DNA from: Rostratula benghalensis | Taxonomy: Eukaryota > Chordata > Aves > Charadriiformes > Rostratulidae | Reading direction: 5' to 3' | Assembly: GCA_013399305.1 (NCBI GenBank) | Contig: VXAI01000373.1 | Location: 288,244 to 352,243, forward strand | DNA length: 64,000 nt | Part shown: one piece after another, positions 59,352-64,000 of the stretch | Layout of the letters: each line of letters starts with the position of its first letter | Numbering within the stretch: position 1 is the first letter of the stretch | Made by a program: the position numbers and the translations under genes | Notes under the pieces: model-generated | Database searches by the model: none | Told to the model about the DNA's origin: nothing | The model's input: the letters and a program-made list of their open reading frames with translations, nothing else

Positions 59352-59890
59352 AAGTAACAAATTTTTACCGTGAGTTTTCATCCTACTCAAACTTAGAAAC
59401 TACGCATCATTTTTTTGACATTTTTTGGTGTGTTTAGGAGTATTTTCAACATTCTTCCCTCCAATAATGTTTTAGGGAATGCTAGTGACCAGTGACTAGA
59501 CCTACACGAGCTGTCTAGCTCCTACCATTGTTTCCACTCAGTATCCACTCCTATTTACTTTTCCTGTACAATGGCTCTGCTTCAAGTCCTCAGGAGATAC
59601 TACACCGCATAGAAAGTAAGTCTTTACAAAAAAACCCAAAAAACAAAAAAGCATTGGAATTTTCCTTTGTTTGGTCTTCCTTAATACCAGAAGCATGTTT
59701 CATGTCCAAGTTTAGCAAAAGTGCTCTTAGGTGCAGTTTCATTATTGGCTTAAGCTGACCTAAGGATGGAGTGTGCCAAGAGGCAAGCCCACTCTCTCCA
59801 CCCTCCCCTCCATCCTTGTCTGAGACCCAGGTAAATACTCTTTTCCTCTTTCACCACTAGTTCTCAGGCTGCCACACAGGCAGCTGGATC

Positions 59891-59919
59891 AAAAAAAACC
59901 AAAACAAACAAAACAAAAA
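59891..59919. repeat. (AAAAC)n-like low-complexity tract
   Basis: AAAAAAAACCAAAACAAACA followed by AAACAAAAA; only A and C. A similar shorter A/C stretch lies at about 59628-59650. Confidence 0.8.
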
Positions 59920-60589
59920 TCCCACCCCAAAATGATCCACCTGAGATCTGAGCCACACGCTAATTTTCAGACAGCCCCTGACACAGCTTGACCGTGCAGC
60001 CATGAGCATCCTCATCCTCCCCAGGGAGGCAGTGGAAATATGCTGCTGGAGGAGGGAGGAAGGGAGAGGAGTACCACCATTTTCAGCAGCAGCATTCAGA
60101 GATTTAAATTTGCTGAAGCTGACTGCAAAACCCCGCCTTTGTTATGCTAGGAACTAAAACTCCTAAAAATGAAACCAACTGTACAAAAGGAAAAAAGCAG
60201 ACCTGAGCACTTGATTTTGAGTGTTCAAGGAACACAAACAAATACAGAGATTCTCCTGAAGCAGAAACAGCAGATGGCACAGAGGCATAGTGGAGTATGT
60301 TTCCAATGCAGAACTAGCAATATTACCCTACACCTGGATGCTGTGCTCAGAATTACACATGACTTATAAACAGCACTGATAATTATGGGAGTATATCCTT
60401 CAATTTGTGTGTGATAACGTGCATTTCTACAAATTTCCTCCCATGAGGTGCAGGCACAATTTGTTTGGGTTTTTTGGGTGTGCATGGAGAGCTCTTTGGG
60501 AAGCTGCTGGAAGATTCACACTGTTACAGATGTGCTAAAGCCCAACTTGCAGCAATGGTGGGAGAGCAGTAGCATGCGATTCATTGCAT

Positions 60590-60905
60590 TCCTCTTGATA
60601 TCTAATCTAAATCTCCCCTCTTTCACTTTAAAACCATTACTGCCAGTCCTATGGCTCCACTCCCTGATAAAGAGTCCCTTAGCCCCCTGTAGGTACTGCA
60701 AAGCTGCTCTAAGGTCTCCCCGGAGCCTTCTCTTCTCCAGACTGAACAACCCCAGCTCTTTCAGCCTGTCTTTATAGGAGAGGTGCCCCATCCCTCTGAT
60801 CATCTTCGTGGCCCTCTGCTGGACCCGTTCCAACAGGTCCATGTCCTTCCTGTGCTGAGGACTCCAGAGGGGGATGCAGTGCTTCAGGTGGGGTCTCGCT
60901 GTCAA
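60590..60905 (-). mobile_element. CR1 LINE internal fragment encoding RT C-terminal segment
   Basis: On the minus strand this encodes a continuous CR1 ORF2 piece of about 100 codons with no stop. Diagnostic segments are RPHLKHCIPLWSP, LLERVQQRATKMIRG, HLSYKDRLKELGLFSLEKRR, LRGDLRAALQYLQGAKGLF and NGFKVKEGRFRLDIKR. This is the region just after the reverse transcriptase palm and thumb, common to CR1 elements. Compared with the family, the stretch between YLQG and GLF is several residues short, an in-frame loss. Similarity ends abruptly at about 60590, right after FRLDIKR. The remaining coding part, the 3' UTR and the tail repeat are absent. The frame runs on into unrelated sequence to about 60516. 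A TA-rich satellite abuts the 5' boundary. It is a fossil fragment, not a functional gene. Confidence 0.93.
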
Positions 60906-60927
60906 AGCTAAGAGATGCCTTTAAACT

Positions 60928-60959
60928 GTGTGTATATATAAATATATATATATATATTT
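60928..60959. repeat. (TA)n dinucleotide repeat
   Basis: TGTGTGTATATATAAATATA and continuing TATATATATATT. It lies about 25 bases beyond the 5' boundary of the minus-strand CR1 fragment. Confidence 0.9.
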
Positions 60960-63900
60960 ACATACAAAAAGCCAGGGAAGCAGCACAAATGCATGGCTAC
61001 AGGCCCAGCCTGATACTGTTGCTTTGAAGTGTGCCACTGGGCTACTTTTCTTCTGGGACTGGAGTAAGCACACTGAGCACACTTCAGTCTGATGCAAAGG
61101 TATCCAGAGAATGTGAAATGCTGCAGAAATACAGAAATACTTCCATTTTTAACAGTTGGCGACAGCAACATTAAGTATTAGATTTATATTTCTGCTGCAA
61201 TACTTCAGAAGATCTTATCCTGGAACACTTGTGTCTGCTGACTAATTACATAAGTATTGTTCATTTTGTGTCCCTATTACCCTAAGAGTGTCTTCACAAA
61301 GTTAGTCCTCTGTCTGTGACGCACATCTGAAAGAGAAAAACAAAAAAGGCACAGAAGCCTGGGGATTTGATTAGTTTCTTCCAAGATATTTAATTGCTAT
61401 TTCAGTCAGAAACATGTAATACACCAGAATACCATTTTCTTTTGTGAAGGAAGAACTTGGGTTAAACTCCGAGTGCAAATTCCACGTGATGGCAAGCAGT
61501 CTCAGGCATTTTAAAAAGCAGAAGATGGCAAGCTGGGCTTTCACTGGTTATTTGTAGTTCCTTTTATAAATCTTGGGCACAGAATCAAACTTTAACATTC
61601 CACATAGAAAGACAGAATCTTTCTGAAAGATCTTTTACAAATCAGCAAGACTGGAAATAATTTGATAGAAGACTTACGGTGTATGCTCTTTCAGCCATTT
61701 CACTAGAAACTCATTTTGGCTTTCTCTGAGGTAGAGATAAACCACAGCTAAGAGACAGTTATTAAATCTTCTTTATACATTCTGTATGAAATATATTAAA
61801 CTACAAAAATACTATATTCAAATAAGGTTAAGGGTCTGACTTAAACCCACAAAGACATGGAAATTCAGAAATATTGTGTCTCCCTACCCTTTACTCTCCT
61901 CAGTGTGGCTAGGCATTGTAGCACAAATGACTTATGCTCAGATTCCTTAAAGCTCTTAACGGTACTTTCTACTTTAAGGTTCTTTCAGTTTGCATCCTCT
62001 CCGTGGGCCCAGGTTAAATCCTGCCCTGGACTGTTTGGATTTTTCATAATTCCATTTTTTTAATGCTTATAGTGAAAAAAAAAACAACAAAAATGCATCA
62101 TTGTTAGTTGCAGCAACTGACTATTTTTATTTTTATTCGTTAACATATAACTGAGAAATCCCACGTTAATGACAGACAGACAAGCAGATGTAGGATGTGC
62201 ACAACTCTCAGCAAGTGTAAACATGTCCTTCAGCTCTCTCCCCACCCGGCTCCAGTTCTACTTATACATATGTAAATACTCATTACAGATTTCTCCAATG
62301 AACCAAAAAGGAACCTGGGAGTTGACACTCAACTAAGCTTTTGTCCCACAGAATGGCATGAGACCTTCTTCCATGGTGGACTTTTCTCCCTCTTCCTAAC
62401 TACAACAGCGACCAGTGGAGGTCACACTTTATTCAAAAGAAAGACGCTTGCACATCTTTCCTCTGGCTGGGGACTCTCAGCTTTGAAACCCCCTCCAGCC
62501 CTGTGGTATGGGCAGTCTGGGCCTGCTGACCTCTTGGGCAAATTGCAATTTGTGTCTTCTCAAGATAACTTCAAAGCAGGGAAATTCCACTGGGGGGAGG
62601 GGGAAGGGTATCTCAGGAGGATGGTTTTTTTTTTTTTTTCTTTTTTTTTTTTTCCCTACGTTCTACAACTGTGAACAATTCTCCTTCTTCTCTTCCATTT
62701 CTAGCTATTCCTTGTTTTTACTTAATTATTGCGTTATGCAGTAAGGCACCTCTCTCCATGCAGCTCTTATAAATCTATATGCATTCAACAAATAGAAACT
62801 TGATCATTTCAAATGTGGCTTGGGGCTTCCCCTCCACACGCTTCACAGCATCTGATTAACGTGGATGTTCAGCCCTGCTGTACTTACACGTGCTACCGAA
62901 GCGTCTGTCTTTAAAGATGGACAATCAATACTGACTATTCATTCCCTTCAACTGGTACTCCTGTAAACTGCTAAAAAAAAAGATCAGAACAAGGGCCATT
63001 CCAATAAGAAAACAGTGTTGATTGCGCTCTGATAGCCAGAGTGAAGGCAGATGGTTTGGAGGACATCCACAAACATCAATCTTCGCAGTCTGACTGTGGT
63101 AAGAAGTAAAACATACAACATCTTCAAGCAAATAATCCTCAACAAAATAGTATAAGGCTTTAAAATAACAACGATATGCTTTTATTTTAGGATACCACAG
63201 AACATGACACAGGATATCAGGAAATAATAGAAATTAAGATATTCCCTCACCAGATAATATTAAACATGCCCCTCTAACAGACAATCTGTGCTAAAGAAGA
63301 CGGGAAGCAGAAAGTAGTAGCCTTGATCCAGAAAAGGTATTTCTGCCTTATACAGCATAAAAGACAGACATTCAGGAATAGCTCATCCATGAGAAATGGT
63401 GATCTCCGATTGCTGCCAAGGTCAGTCAGACCTGTTGTGATATGTTCTGTAAATGCTGACTCTATCACTTAGAGTTTCCCAAGGACTTCTTTAACACCTA
63501 GGGATTTTTTATTTTTATTGTGGAACAAAGCTATGACACGAAACTGTCAAGCCAGAAAGCCCAGAAAAGGATGACAGAGAGCTTTTATTAGATTTGAGGG
63601 TGACAGCTCCATTGAGAAAAGAACCATGTAGTTAGAAGAAAGGTGGTCTGAAGTTCCTGGAGATCCAGCAGGAAAATGCTGAAATCTCAGCAAAGAAGGA
63701 AATTTTGTCCTCAAGCCAGCAGAACGACAATTTATTACACCCCTTAAAAGCAGATGTGGATGCTGTATCTGTAGCAGCCTATCAGGTGAGAGCGGGACTG
63801 GATTTAATTGCTACAAGAAGAAGCCCTAATGGAAACTCCCAACACAGTTTTACTATGCCTCAGTCCCAACCTTCTGCACTTCAAATGCCAACTGTGCCCC

Positions 63901-64000
63901 CTTGTGTGGTACTTCTCTGATGGTAACTGCAAGTCCCTAGGGAAGTAGATTAAATTCAAACAAGCCATTTTGCTTTTTACTTTCCCTAGTTAAAAAAATA
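60960..64000. other. No gene seen; AT-rich noncoding to window end
   Basis: Contains the long poly(T) tract at 62625. A frame open from 63636 to 63918 (forward) reads ...LKFLEIQQENAEISAKKE..., with a GTGAGA donor-like site at 63783. It lacks an acceptor or an ATG start and is not recognised. Confidence 0.5.
62625..62653. repeat. Poly(T) tract, 28 T with one C
   Basis: Fifteen T, one C, then thirteen T. It is preceded by a G-rich purine stretch (TGGGGGGAGGGGGAAGGG), giving a sharp purine-to-pyrimidine switch on one strand. Confidence 0.95.

Larger units (their letters stand above)
53197..60589. other. No gene seen; noncoding with old repeats
   Basis: Holds the probable palindromic repeat at 55579, the polypurine and polypyrimidine tracts at 57.2 and 59.2 kb, and A/C tracts near 59.6-59.9 kb. 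Open frames are short and unrecognised. Confidence 0.55.

Noticed and set aside
63636..63918. Open frame with coiled-coil-like LEIQQENAEISAKKE and a GTGAGA donor-like site
   Set aside because: No pyrimidine tract or acceptor at the left, no ATG start, and the frame is of ordinary chance length.
1..64000. CRISPR arrays, tRNA, rRNA, telomeric repeats, and bacterial operons
   Set aside because: No regularly spaced direct repeats, no tRNA B-box with a matching cloverleaf, no rRNA-like blocks and no TTAGGG arrays were seen. The genome is vertebrate in character.

Overview
The window looks like about 64 kb of vertebrate, most probably avian, nuclear DNA. The main evidence is six fragments of CR1 retrotransposons. 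Several end in the bird-type CR1 3' tail (ATTCTATGATTC-like octamer repeats), and one still encodes the C-terminal part of the CR1 reverse transcriptase protein. The remainder is AT-rich, poor in repeats and dotted with microsatellites and poly(A)/poly(T) runs, as is typical of bird intergenic or long-intron sequence. A crocodilian or turtle source is less likely but cannot be excluded from sequence alone. There are no operons, ribosome binding sites, CRISPR arrays, rRNA or recognisable tRNA genes. Bacterial-style annotation does not apply.

I find no protein-coding gene that I can identify. Every open frame is short (141 codons at most), many do not begin with ATG, and none shows a domain I recognise. 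The length of the longest is about what chance gives in 64 kb read in six frames. The window is therefore either a gene desert or the inside of one or more very long introns. A few places carry exon-like signals: 51117-51164 (+), 40648-40827 (-), a strong acceptor at 33894 (+), and a donor at the edge of a GC-richer patch near 31502 (+). These are reported as candidates only.

Layout: 1-5851 is AT-rich and unannotated except for a CpG-enriched patch (about 4067-4690). 5853-6060 is an AGAGCAAG/GGAA satellite tract containing an unresolved base. 6061-15700 is featureless. CR1 fragments lie at 15700 (+), 22366 (+), 27876 (-), 40141 (-), 52921 (+) and 60590 (-). GC-richer noncoding patches occur near 31440-31880, 36780-37500 and 43740-43980. 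A TTTTA satellite is at 38164, and possible regulatory AT-rich blocks with dense TAAT cores lie at 38980-39110 and 47197-47285. Assembly gaps (N) are at 5969, 21850-21874 and 52640-52644. Several weak traces of old palindromic interspersed repeats are scattered through the window.

No genetic system with cooperating genes is visible. The items most worth checking are the two candidate exons, the TAAT-rich blocks as possible conserved enhancers, and the CpG-rich patch near 4.1-4.6 kb.
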